Source: Bacteroidota bacterium (GTDB taxonomy: Bacteria > Bacteroidota > Ignavibacteria > UBA10030 > SZUA-254). From it: 64,000 nt of DNA. The DNA lies in NCBI GenBank assembly GCA_020056225.1, contig JAGVIE010000023.1, positions 1 to 64,000 of the forward strand, given 5' to 3'. Of this stretch, positions 51,899 through 60,791 are shown piece after piece. The notes beneath the pieces were generated by a model. It made no database searches. It was not told where the DNA came from and saw only the letters and a list, made by a program, of their open reading frames with translations. The first letter of the stretch is position 1, and each line of letters starts with the position of its first letter. The position numbers were made by a program, and so were the translations under genes.

Positions 51899-53401
51899 TT
51901 ATTCTTTATCCAGAACGCGATATATATAAACAGTCCGATTTATATTGTATTTAGGATTCAGGATGTAAAGCAGATCGTCAACAAGACTCGGATTTATTTG
52001 TTTTACAAATTTCTGTTCCGGGAATATTGATTTTAGTTTATCTATTCTTTCCTGCAAGTGATCATCTCCCATGTAGATAATATACGAGGGCGGTAAAGAT
52101 CTGTCGTTTATCAAAATGATCTTTAAAGAATCAAAAGGTTTTTCATGGCTGACTTCATATATCCGGCAGGTTCTCCCCATATAAAAAAAGGGCATCATCG
52201 GAATAGAAGCCAATTCATCATCGATGAGAATGGCTTGCACCTCGGGCTTGTCGTAGAAGAATCGCATACTCTCGACTCGTGTTTTTTTTGAATAAGTAAA
52301 TAATGTTAATACGAGTAACATGGCATTGACAACCCAGAACCACCGCCACATCCATTTATTAATCCGGTCCCATGTCAAAGATACTTTCATTTCTTTTTTC
52401 AACCAATACCAACCGATAGTCGCGCCGATCAAAATGAAAGGGATAGCCGGAAGTATAAATCTTTCCTGTTTATTGGGATATAAAGAATGAAAGATTAAAA
52501 AAGCGACTGTCGGGAATACTAAATAACGTGCCTTTTTCCAAGCTGTTATGAATATGGAGAATATCATTAGACTCGTCGGTGGGATGAGAAAACCGAGCAC
52601 CGTTCCGGCATAAGTATACCAGACATTCGTCGTGTATTCGTACATGTTCTTTGAGTCGGCGTTATAACGGAGATACTCGATGAAAGTTGTAAATGGTTTG
52701 CCGTACACAAAGTATTCCGGGATTCCGAGAGCAATAAAACAGATAACTATAAATCCTGCCATTAATCCTATCAGTCGGGTCCATTTTCTTTCAATAAGAA
52801 GCAGCAATCCAAGCAGTCCGATAAATGAAGCTGTCTGGTATCTCAACACAAATGCAAATCCGGAAACTACCCCTGCCGAGACTGCGAAAAGCAGTTCTTT
52901 GTTTTGATTTTTCTTTATCAGTAAATAAGCGCCGATCATGAGAGGGGGGATACACACTATCTCAACGAGGTTTCTGACAGCCATGAAAGGTAAGATCCAG
53001 AAAAGCGCCAATAGTATGCCTGCAAATTTTGCAGTATTCTTATCGGATAGTTCTTCTGTAATTTTCATACCAAACCAGACGATAAGAAGAGAATAAATCG
53101 CGTGGAGGATCCTGACGATAAACATTTTAATTTGCGGATCGAAGACCCCGACCTGTTCAAATCCGCTGAACAATAAATAATGCGAACCTATATAAAATAA
53201 ATTTCTAAGAGAAGAATCTCTCGCATCCGGCAATGCAATTCCATCTACCCAATTCTGGGCAACTTCGATGACACAGAAATGGTCATCGTGCATACCGTAT
53301 CCTCTTGCAAAGATTGCCGCGATCAGCCGAACTATCAACGCAATTACCATGATAGCTCCGTAAGGATACTTAGTCCAAATATTTTTAAAATATTCTTTCA
53401 T
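51899..53401 (-). CDS. GT-C family glycosyltransferase (mannosyltransferase-like)
   Basis: A 500-aa polytopic membrane protein with about ten helices. MHDDHF in the first periplasmic loop is the DxD-type acidic motif of GT-C enzymes. LYPNKQERFILPAIPF resembles the HKE/RF motif of GT22/Alg9-like mannosyltransferases. A C-terminal soluble domain (~400-500) follows. It likely transfers a sugar from a polyprenyl-phosphate donor. It is divergent from the LtaS-like gene at 53592 and convergent with the ABC exporter. Acceptor and sugar are unknown. Confidence 0.75.
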   Translation of the reverse strand: MKEYFKNIWTKYPYGAIMVIALIVRLIAAIFARGYGMHDDHFCVIEVAQNWVDGIALPDARDSSLRNLFYIGSHYLLFSGFEQVGVFDPQIKMFIVRILHAIYSLLIVWFGMKITEELSDKNTAKFAGILLALFWILPFMAVRNLVEIVCIPPLMIGAYLLIKKNQNKELLFAVSAGVVSGFAFVLRYQTASFIGLLGLLLLIERKWTRLIGLMAGFIVICFIALGIPEYFVYGKPFTTFIEYLRYNADSKNMYEYTTNVWYTYAGTVLGFLIPPTSLMIFSIFITAWKKARYLVFPTVAFLIFHSLYPNKQERFILPAIPFILIGATIGWYWLKKEMKVSLTWDRINKWMWRWFWVVNAMLLVLTLFTYSKKTRVESMRFFYDKPEVQAILIDDELASIPMMPFFYMGRTCRIYEVSHEKPFDSLKIILINDRSLPPSYIIYMGDDHLQERIDKLKSIFPEQKFVKQINPSLVDDLLYILNPKYNINRTVYIYRVLDKE

Positions 53402-53591
53402 CCGGCTGGCTTCAGATATTGAAACATACTAGCAATTATTTTAGTATTATGGCAACCTGATTCACAGTAATGCCAGATTTATTCAGTAAGATATCTGCGA
53501 TTGCTAATTTACCGCAGAATGAATATATTGAAAAAAATATTAATATAAAATCAATGCCATTAAAGCAGGTCAAGCGGATTAGTCCTTTCAG
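53402..53591. other. Divergent promoter region
   Basis: A 190-base AT-rich spacer between divergent genes. No coding frame. No strong promoter consensus or repeat was found. Confidence 0.4.
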
Positions 53592-55472
53592 ATGAATGAA
53601 ACCATCCTACATCAAACATTTTACCTCCGGCTACTTTTCAAACGGTTATTGATTGTACTTGCCCTTTTTACGGTATATCGCGCCCTTTTTTATGTATTCA
53701 ATCATGGAGTGTTCGCAGATAGTACATTAGAGATCATAGCCGCGTTCATATACGGCATCCGCTTCGACATCTCTGCGATAATCTATTTTAACTTCTTATT
53801 TATATTTCTTCATCTCATTCCCATCCCATTGCGCGATGACCGGTTTTATCGGTTGATGACAAAGATCGTATTTCATCTATCCACTGTTTTTATTATTCTG
53901 GTTTCGGTAATCGATCTCGAGTATTTTAAATATTCTAAGAAAAGAACTACATACGATGTTTTCGGGATGAGCAGTGACTGGCCGCAGTTGTTACTTCAAT
54001 ATCTTAAAGATTTCTGGTATCTCGTTTTAATTCTGATAGGTTTGATAATAATAATTGAAGTCCTCTACCGTAAAACGGAGCGGCGCCCCGCCAGTGTTAG
54101 AATAAATTATCTATTCCAGTCGGCGCTTCTTATCATATTCGGAGCCGCGTTTATAATCGGCGCGAGGGGTGGGTTTCAGTTAAAACCTATTAAAATGAGC
54201 GATGCCGCTCTTCATGTAAATCCAAAAAATATTTCACTCGTATTGAATACTCCCTTTACAATCATGCGCACCTATGGCAGGAAAGGACTTGCCGAGGTTC
54301 GCTATATGTCTGATGACCAGGCGGCTATGCTTGTTCCAATTCATAAACGAAAAAATTCTGAGGCTACTTTCAGGAAAATGAATGTGGTCATCATAATCGT
54401 CGAGAGTCTTTCCAGAGAATTTATCGGCAGATTGAATCGATATCCGGGATATACGCCATTTCTGGATTCGCTTAGTTATCATGGGCTGATTTGTACAAAC
54501 GCTTATGCTAATGGAACAAGATCAATGGAGGCGGTTCCGGCAATCCTTGCAAGCATACCCAACCTGATGGATGATTCTTATATTTTCTCCGTCTACCAGA
54601 GCAATGCGATTAACAGCATCGGAAGTATATTGCGCGATCAAGGTTACAATACTTCTTTCTTCCATGGCGGAACTAACGGTACGATGGGATTCGACAGCTT
54701 CATCAGGCTGGCAGGTTTTGAAAAATATTACGGCAGGACCGAGTACGGCAATGAAAATGATTACGATGGTTACTGGGGGATTTCGGATGAGGAGTTTCTC
54801 CAATATACAGCGATGAAATTGAATGAAACATCCGAGCCATTTTGTGCCACGATATTTACTCTCTCATCGCATCACCCGTATTCTCTTCCGCCGAAGCATG
54901 CAAATGATTTTAAAGGCGGAACGATGCCGATTCAAAGAACAATAATGTACACAGATTATTCATTGAAGAAGTTTTTTGAAACTGCTTCGTCTCTAAATTG
55001 GTACGATAACACTCTGTTTGTTATCACCGGAGATCATACACCGGCGGAAACAGAACATCCATTTTACCGTTCACAGGTTGGAATGTACGCCCTGCCGATA
55101 ATTTTCTTCCATCCGGGAAGCGATTTAACCGGTACATTTGAGTCGGTTGTTCAGCAGATCGACATCATGCCGTCGATACTGGATTACTTGCATTATGACA
55201 ATGAGTATACTGCATTCGGCAACAGTATATTTGATACAAGCAAGCACCGTTTTGTATATAATTTTTTAGATGGTTATCAAGTATTCAGTGACGAGTATGC
55301 TTTATCGTTCAGTGGTGAAACGAGTACCGGTGTGATTAAGTACGAATCGGATAGTTTGTCTGCTATAAATCTAATAAAGTCACATCCGGAAGTTTCTAAC
55401 CGACTTGAAAAACAGATGAAGGGGATGATTCAGGTGTATAATCGCGCGCTAATTCATAATGAGATGAAATGA
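53592..55472 (+). CDS. LtaS-like phosphoglycerol/phosphoethanolamine transferase
   Basis: A 626-aa protein with five N-terminal membrane helices (to ~195) and an alkaline-phosphatase-superfamily domain (~255-565). Landmarks are VVIIIVESLSRE with the metal-binding Glu, the catalytic Thr309 in NGTRSMEA, and ITGDHTP with the Asp/His ligands. Family members move phosphoglycerol or phosphoethanolamine onto surface polymers or lipid A. In this Gram-negative setting, modification of LPS or a periplasmic glycan is more likely than lipoteichoic acid synthesis. Confidence 0.85.
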   Translation: MNETILHQTFYLRLLFKRLLIVLALFTVYRALFYVFNHGVFADSTLEIIAAFIYGIRFDISAIIYFNFLFIFLHLIPIPLRDDRFYRLMTKIVFHLSTVFIILVSVIDLEYFKYSKKRTTYDVFGMSSDWPQLLLQYLKDFWYLVLILIGLIIIIEVLYRKTERRPASVRINYLFQSALLIIFGAAFIIGARGGFQLKPIKMSDAALHVNPKNISLVLNTPFTIMRTYGRKGLAEVRYMSDDQAAMLVPIHKRKNSEATFRKMNVVIIIVESLSREFIGRLNRYPGYTPFLDSLSYHGLICTNAYANGTRSMEAVPAILASIPNLMDDSYIFSVYQSNAINSIGSILRDQGYNTSFFHGGTNGTMGFDSFIRLAGFEKYYGRTEYGNENDYDGYWGISDEEFLQYTAMKLNETSEPFCATIFTLSSHHPYSLPPKHANDFKGGTMPIQRTIMYTDYSLKKFFETASSLNWYDNTLFVITGDHTPAETEHPFYRSQVGMYALPIIFFHPGSDLTGTFESVVQQIDIMPSILDYLHYDNEYTAFGNSIFDTSKHRFVYNFLDGYQVFSDEYALSFSGETSTGVIKYESDSLSAINLIKSHPEVSNRLEKQMKGMIQVYNRALIHNEMK

Positions 55473-55552
55473 AGCATCCAGGCATATACAAAGCGGGGAT
55501 CAATAATTAATCACAAACAAAAATTATTATATTATTATATGATTACTCTAAA

Positions 55553-55951
55553 ATGGCGGAAATGATTTCTATAGGATTTATTTTAAAGTTCATTCGTTTC
55601 GGTATTGTCGGATTCTCGGGTGTATTCGTCGATTTCGGCATTACGTATCTTTTAAAAGAGAAGATCAAGATAAATAAGTATATTTCTAATAGCACCGGAT
55701 TCTTGACGGCAACGGCAAGTAATTATACATTAAATAGAATCTGGACGTTTCACAGCATTGATCCGGCTATTGCAACCCAGTTTTCTAAATTTCTTCTGAT
55801 ATCCGCTATCGGTTTGGGAATTAACAACATGATCCTATACATCCTGACTAATAAATATAAAATGAATTTCTACGTATCAAAAGGCATTGCAACCGTAGCA
55901 GTGATGTTGTGGAATTTCTTTGCAAATTATTACTACACATTTCACGAGTGA
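55553..55951 (+). CDS. GtrA-family membrane protein
   Basis: A 132-aa protein with four membrane helices and the GtrA-family pattern (KFIRFGIVGFSGVFVDFGITYLL at the start; a later NFFANYYYTF tail). GtrA proteins help flip undecaprenyl-phosphate-linked sugars. ATG 55553 and 55562 are both possible; no strong ribosome site separates them. It lies within the glycan block, 80 bases after the LtaS-like gene. Confidence 0.85.
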   Translation: MAEMISIGFILKFIRFGIVGFSGVFVDFGITYLLKEKIKINKYISNSTGFLTATASNYTLNRIWTFHSIDPAIATQFSKFLLISAIGLGINNMILYILTNKYKMNFYVSKGIATVAVMLWNFFANYYYTFHE

Positions 55952-56028
55952 TAACCAAGGGTTGGAATGCGACTTAAATCAAATAATTAAGGACAAGATC
56001 GGTTTACTTTATACAATCGAATAAATCT

Positions 56029-57249
56029 ATGATAGATAACGATGTAAGTTCAACTTATGGTACCGGGAATAAAATATTAATAAATATTATCGTCGATTGT
56101 ACTTTCGCTTTCGTATTTTGCTCGACATTCTCCATAGCATTTTCTCAGATTGCATATTTCGGCGGACTGATGCTGTGGCTGTTTCTCATAGTTAGAAAAA
56201 AAGATAATGTTGGCAAGACACCGCTCGATGTATATTTTATAATATATCTATACTTTGAGGCGATTACGACAATCTTCGCATTCAATTCCTTTGATGCTCT
56301 AATGCATATACAGAAGAGACTTCTGCTGATTCCTATAGTTTATGTTGTAATAAGATTCGCAGATAGCCGTCTGCTGGTTCAGAAACTTATCATTACATGG
56401 TTTGTGTCGGCAGTACTGGTTGGGATTTTCAGCGCAGTTTCGATTGCCACAGAATTCGCCGACTACTCACATTATCTGAAACGTTTCGGTCTCTATAATC
56501 ACTATATGACAATCGGCGGTTTGTCGATGTTCATGATCTTACTGATGACGCCATTCGCTCTTCATGAAAAAACGCCAATGCGTATCAGGTTTCTCTCGAT
56601 CATCGGGATTGGATTTATTTTATTCACGCTTCTGTTCACTTTCACGCGGAGTTCCTGGATGGGTGTGATAGCAGGAATATTTGTTATTGCCGTAATCAGA
56701 TATAAAAAGCTTGTTGCGATTATTGTCGCGGTTGCCGCAGGTATCGCTATATTCGGAAGCCCGGAACTGCATGCGCGATTCTTCTCGATATTTAACCCGA
56801 ACGATCCAAGTAACGCTGAGCGACTTCAGATGTGGGGAGTGGGATTGCAAATATTTCGTGATTATCCTTTGTTTGGCGTAGGTGATGTTAACCTGATGGC
56901 TTTAAGCCGGATGTATTCACACAGTAGTTTTGGTTTTGGTCATGCACATAATAATATTATAATGTGGCTGATCACGCTTGGAGTTGTAGGATTTGTTTTT
57001 ATTCTTTTCTGGTTTATCAAGATCTGGAAAGTATTGTGGAATACATATAAAAAATCGCAGAACGATTGGCTGTTTGAATCATTCACGCTCGGGGCGATTG
57101 CCGCGTTCATCGGGTTTCATGTGAACGGTATGTTTGAATGGAATTTTGGCGACGCAGAAATATTCATGATGTTCTGGATCATGGTCGGTATGGTTATGTC
57201 GATCAAAAAAATAATCGAGCGTAACAAATCAGGTGAACCCGCGAAATGA
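56029..57249 (+). CDS. O-antigen ligase/polymerase-family protein
   Basis: A 406-aa integral membrane protein with about eleven to twelve helices and a large periplasmic loop (~255-315) typical of the Wzy/WaaL superfamily. FTRSSWMGVIAG and PLFGVGDVN match the family's conserved Arg-containing and GxG segments; the conserved His lies in GHAHNN. It ligates O-antigen to lipid A-core or polymerises repeat units. It overlaps the next glycosyltransferase gene by four bases (ATGA). Confidence 0.82.
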   Translation: MIDNDVSSTYGTGNKILINIIVDCTFAFVFCSTFSIAFSQIAYFGGLMLWLFLIVRKKDNVGKTPLDVYFIIYLYFEAITTIFAFNSFDALMHIQKRLLLIPIVYVVIRFADSRLLVQKLIITWFVSAVLVGIFSAVSIATEFADYSHYLKRFGLYNHYMTIGGLSMFMILLMTPFALHEKTPMRIRFLSIIGIGFILFTLLFTFTRSSWMGVIAGIFVIAVIRYKKLVAIIVAVAAGIAIFGSPELHARFFSIFNPNDPSNAERLQMWGVGLQIFRDYPLFGVGDVNLMALSRMYSHSSFGFGHAHNNIIMWLITLGVVGFVFILFWFIKIWKVLWNTYKKSQNDWLFESFTLGAIAAFIGFHVNGMFEWNFGDAEIFMMFWIMVGMVMSIKKIIERNKSGEPAK

Positions 57250-58376
57250 TCGACCGAATTCGTATACTGCACATTTCTTCTTCGCGCTCATGGGGAGGGG
57301 CAGAGATGGCGGCGGTTAAATTAGCAAATAATTTTGCTCTGCGGGGACACGAAGTTATTTTCGCTGCCCATCCGAAAAGCCGGATAATAAAAGAATTAGA
57401 AAATACGGATGTCGACGTGATTCCGATTAATTATATTCGCCACTTTGATCCTGTCACTGTGATCAAGCTGATGAAAATTATCAAAGACCGACAGATTGAT
57501 GTTATTCATTGTCATCTGTCACGGGATCTGGTTCATCTCTATTGGGTAACAGTTCTCTCGCGGTCACTGCCAATTATCTTAGATAAGCAAGTTTCTTCAG
57601 GTGTTTCTAAAAAAGGCATCATTCATAAGATGATTTATGCCAAAGTTTCAAAAGTATTTGTACTCTCCACTTATTTGGCAAAAAATGTTCTTGATACTTG
57701 CCCGGTAACGAATGATAAAGTAGTTGTAATTCCCGGCGGCATCAGGCTTGAGGATTATAACATACCTGAAGGTGTGCGTGGGATATTAAGATCTCATTGG
57801 CAGCTACCATCGAATGAGATTGTGTTTGGAACAGTGAGCCGAATTGATCGGCAAAAAGGGCTGGAAGATTTAGTGCGGGCATTCGCTTTACTCTGTGCGA
57901 AATATAAATCTATTAAATTAGTCATCGTAGGTGAGCCAACTTATGGTGAACCGGAGTATGCCAATGAATTAACAAATATCATTAAAGAATTAGGAGTGGA
58001 GGATAAAGTGATCTTACCGGGATTTCGTTCCGATATTCCGCGTGTATTATCTGCGTTTGATATTTTTGTTCTCCCGTCGTATTCAGAGTCGTTCGGTTAT
58101 GTTTTTATAGAAGCGCTTAGCGCCAGATTGCCCGTTATTGCAACCAATGCCGGAGGAGTTCCGGATATTATTGAGAACGAAGTATGTGGATTGTTAGTCC
58201 CGCCGATGGATCGACAAAGCTTGTATGACGCTATGGAACGATTTTTAACCAACGATGCATTACGAAAACAATTCGGGTCTGCAGGTAGAAAGAGAGTGAA
58301 AGATAATTTTTTAGAAAGTGAGATACTTGATAAAATTGAAAGAGAATATTTGAACCTTATTGAAAGGAGAGTCTAA
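57246..58376 (+). CDS. GT4-family glycosyltransferase
   Basis: A 376-aa GT-B enzyme. The N-terminal acceptor domain opens with SSSRSWGGAEMAAVKLAN, and the C-terminal donor domain holds FGTVSRIDRQKGLEDL, LVIVGEP and the EX7E region (PSYSESFGYVFIEALS), typical of retaining GT4 enzymes. It probably builds the LPS core or O-unit on the cytoplasmic face. It is translationally coupled to the O-antigen ligase-like gene. Confidence 0.9.
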   Translation: MIDRIRILHISSSRSWGGAEMAAVKLANNFALRGHEVIFAAHPKSRIIKELENTDVDVIPINYIRHFDPVTVIKLMKIIKDRQIDVIHCHLSRDLVHLYWVTVLSRSLPIILDKQVSSGVSKKGIIHKMIYAKVSKVFVLSTYLAKNVLDTCPVTNDKVVVIPGGIRLEDYNIPEGVRGILRSHWQLPSNEIVFGTVSRIDRQKGLEDLVRAFALLCAKYKSIKLVIVGEPTYGEPEYANELTNIIKELGVEDKVILPGFRSDIPRVLSAFDIFVLPSYSESFGYVFIEALSARLPVIATNAGGVPDIIENEVCGLLVPPMDRQSLYDAMERFLTNDALRKQFGSAGRKRVKDNFLESEILDKIEREYLNLIERRV

Positions 58377-58394
58377 GTTCTAAAGATATAATTA

Positions 58395-58910
58395 TTATGG
58401 ATTTTTTTTCGGTTGAACACCTTTATTCTTTGTAAATTCTTCGAAACTAATTTTCTTATAATGTTCACCACCGATGTATTGTATTATTAGGAGGAAACGA
58501 TCTGCCGGAACGAATGATCCTAATTTATTTATCGCATCTCCATTTGAATCCATAAAGAGTATTGTCGGAAATCCGGTAACGCCGAAACTCTGGGTCAGTC
58601 CGCTTTCGGTTATAGTTTCGCCTTTATATTTTAGATTTTCTTTCCCTTCGCCATTTACCTTAACAGGGATATAATATTTATTCAGATAATCGACTACCTT
58701 GGGATCTGTGTATACTTCGGCGTCGAGCTTTTTGCACCATTTACACCAGTCGGTATAAACATCAATGAGTATTTTTTTCTTAGCCTTTTTTGCCTCAGCA
58801 ACACCGGCATCGAATTTTCTCCATTTTAATTCTGCCTTATCCCCGGCTAAGATGGTCGTAGCTCCGAGAAGAATGAAAAGAATAAGCAAAGATGTTATTT
58901 TCGTTTTCAT
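58395..58910 (-). CDS. Exported thioredoxin-fold protein
   Basis: 171 aa with a signal peptide (residues ~4-22) and a thioredoxin fold. The active site is CKWC in YTDWCKWCKKLDAEV, with the cis-Pro in GFPTILF. This WC-x-WC-K type is common in Bacteroidota thiol-disulfide proteins (DUF255/DsbD-gamma-like). It acts in the periplasm. It is the last gene of the five-gene minus-strand run, 21 bases after a PorV-like gene, and might tend disulfides of that set. It is convergent with the glycosyltransferase. Confidence 0.85.
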   Translation of the reverse strand: MKTKITSLLILFILLGATTILAGDKAELKWRKFDAGVAEAKKAKKKILIDVYTDWCKWCKKLDAEVYTDPKVVDYLNKYYIPVKVNGEGKENLKYKGETITESGLTQSFGVTGFPTILFMDSNGDAINKLGSFVPADRFLLIIQYIGGEHYKKISFEEFTKNKGVQPKKNP

Positions 58911-58931
58911 AAGTATAATCTATCCTGATAA

Positions 58932-59834
58932 TTAAAATTCAAAACTAAGCGACACACTATGTGTCGATCCGAAATCGTAACGGAATGGGACATATGCATA
59001 ATCCAGTTGCATAATTCTGTAATGAATACCGAAACCTGCAGAAATATTTTTTGCTTCGTATCCTGTTTGGAAACCGAAACGCAGGGCGAGCATATTCTTA
59101 TAACTAAGCTCGGTACCTAAATGCAAATGTGTTTCGCTTTCACGCGTGTATGTGACGACATCTGAGGCGAAAGTCAGTTTGCTATCAATGTTCTCAACGC
59201 CCAACTGATAAGCGATACCGCCGCGCACGGTTGTGGGCAGCTTTATTGATTCATACAGTAATTTGTTCATTGATCCGATGTTGGCTATCACGAATGCAAT
59301 ATCGAAATTCCAGGGTGTTCGGTACAATCCGCCTAAATCAACAGCATATCCTGAAGCATCATCAACAAAAATCTTTTCATAAAGATATTTTCCTGTAATG
59401 CCGATATTAATAGATGTATCAATCTGATAAGCGGCAGAAAAACCGATCGCGACATCATGTGATGAGAAGGTGCTCAGAGCATCTCCGGGTTGTGTTCGTA
59501 CCTGAATGTCTGCTGTGCCAGTAGCATTCAAACTGAAACCGAATGAAAACCTACCTGACGGAACAGACGCGCCGATGAATTCCGTTTTCGTATCCTCGAT
59601 CCATTCTTTGTGCATAAGGAGAATCTGGGCATTTTTCGAAATAGCAAGCGCCGCCGGATTGTAGTAAGTCGCTGAAGGGTCTGTGGCAATTGCCGAGTAT
59701 GCTTCACCCATTCCGAGCGCTCTGCCGCTGATACCGTGCTTCAGAAACGCCAGACCCGTTTGACCTGTTTGTGAGTATGAAATACCGTTCATCAGTATAT
59801 ATGATGCGGTAACAAAAAAAAGGATTTTTTTCAT
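58932..59834 (-). CDS. PorV/PorQ-family outer-membrane protein (second copy)
   Basis: A 300-aa outer-membrane barrel of the PorV/PorQ family, part of the type IX secretion shuttle. After a signal peptide the family opening GRALGMGEAYSAIATDPSATYYNPAAL is clear, followed by alternating strands and a terminal aromatic strand (SVSLSFEF). It starts five bases after the neighbouring paralogue at 59840. The two share the GxGxxxMGxA and YYNPA motifs but diverge in the loops, so this is an old tandem duplication. Confidence 0.87.
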   Translation of the reverse strand: MKKILFFVTASYILMNGISYSQTGQTGLAFLKHGISGRALGMGEAYSAIATDPSATYYNPAALAISKNAQILLMHKEWIEDTKTEFIGASVPSGRFSFGFSLNATGTADIQVRTQPGDALSTFSSHDVAIGFSAAYQIDTSINIGITGKYLYEKIFVDDASGYAVDLGGLYRTPWNFDIAFVIANIGSMNKLLYESIKLPTTVRGGIAYQLGVENIDSKLTFASDVVTYTRESETHLHLGTELSYKNMLALRFGFQTGYEAKNISAGFGIHYRIMQLDYAYVPFRYDFGSTHSVSLSFEF

Positions 59835-59839
59835 GATGC

Positions 59840-60790
59840 CTAAAATGTGGTTGATAAAGTTATGATATGCATTGCGTGAGGTGCATAGGATTCAAAAACA
59901 AAAGCATACGTTAACGCCGGTGTCCAATCGCCGAACGATTTCTTTGCGGAAAAACCGAACGATGGTTTCGCTCCTGTGGCTTTATCGCTGAAATCGATAC
60001 GATCTATGCCGCTTCTGACGCTGAAATATTCCATGAAATTATATTCCGCTCCTATCCGAACAATGTTTGTTTTCTCGGATGAGTTTTCAAATTCTGCCGA
60101 TACAACTCCCATATGCGAAGGAAGTAAATACGCTAATCCGATGCGGCGAAGATTCGGAAATTTATCCGTAGTCGTTTTACCTTCGGGATCTGGATAGATC
60201 GCGTGCGTATCCCATTTGTATTTTGAACCTATATCCTGAATTGAAAGACCTGCGTAGAGATTATCTAGAATTTGTACGCAGGCGCCGATATCGAAACCGA
60301 CGGTTGTTGAGGTTACTTCCTCGAATAACTTACTATGATAAATTTTTACCGCAACTCCGAGGGAGACTCTTTCATCAACCCGGTTCGAGAAAGCAAGATA
60401 GAATTGGTTTTCATATGTGGAGTAATCCTCTGTGTGAATGCCGTCGCTGTTACGTCCGTCAATATTGCCGACACCGGCATTGATCAATCCTACAGATAAA
60501 CCTGCTTTCGGTTTTACAGATTGTGTGTAACTCAGAAAATTCAGCCTTCGGTCCAGAGATAGAATACCGAATGAAGCGGCGGCAGTCCGGTGTTCCGAAA
60601 ATGCCGATAGCGCAGGGTTATAGTATGTACTGATGTCGCCGGTAACGACTGCCGTCATTGAGTTACCCATCGCCATTCCGCGTGCGCCAAAACCCATACG
60701 GGCGAACGCGCCTGCTGTGCCTGCGTTTTGCGGGTAAGCGATCGTTGTATAAAGAAGGAGTAAAACGATATATCGAGAATAAGGCTTCAT
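59840..60790 (-). CDS. PorV/PorQ-family outer-membrane protein (first copy)
   Basis: A 316-aa barrel with a signal peptide (residues 1-20) and the family opening GFGARGMAMGNSMTAVVTGDISTYYNPALSAF. Strands continue to a C-terminal IITLSTTF. PorV forms the outer-membrane acceptor for T9SS cargo leaving the SprA pore. It lies one base after the stop of the beta-propeller gene and five bases before the second copy. Confidence 0.87.
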   Translation of the reverse strand: MKPYSRYIVLLLLYTTIAYPQNAGTAGAFARMGFGARGMAMGNSMTAVVTGDISTYYNPALSAFSEHRTAAASFGILSLDRRLNFLSYTQSVKPKAGLSVGLINAGVGNIDGRNSDGIHTEDYSTYENQFYLAFSNRVDERVSLGVAVKIYHSKLFEEVTSTTVGFDIGACVQILDNLYAGLSIQDIGSKYKWDTHAIYPDPEGKTTTDKFPNLRRIGLAYLLPSHMGVVSAEFENSSEKTNIVRIGAEYNFMEYFSVRSGIDRIDFSDKATGAKPSFGFSAKKSFGDWTPALTYAFVFESYAPHAMHIITLSTTF

Positions 60791-60791
60791 A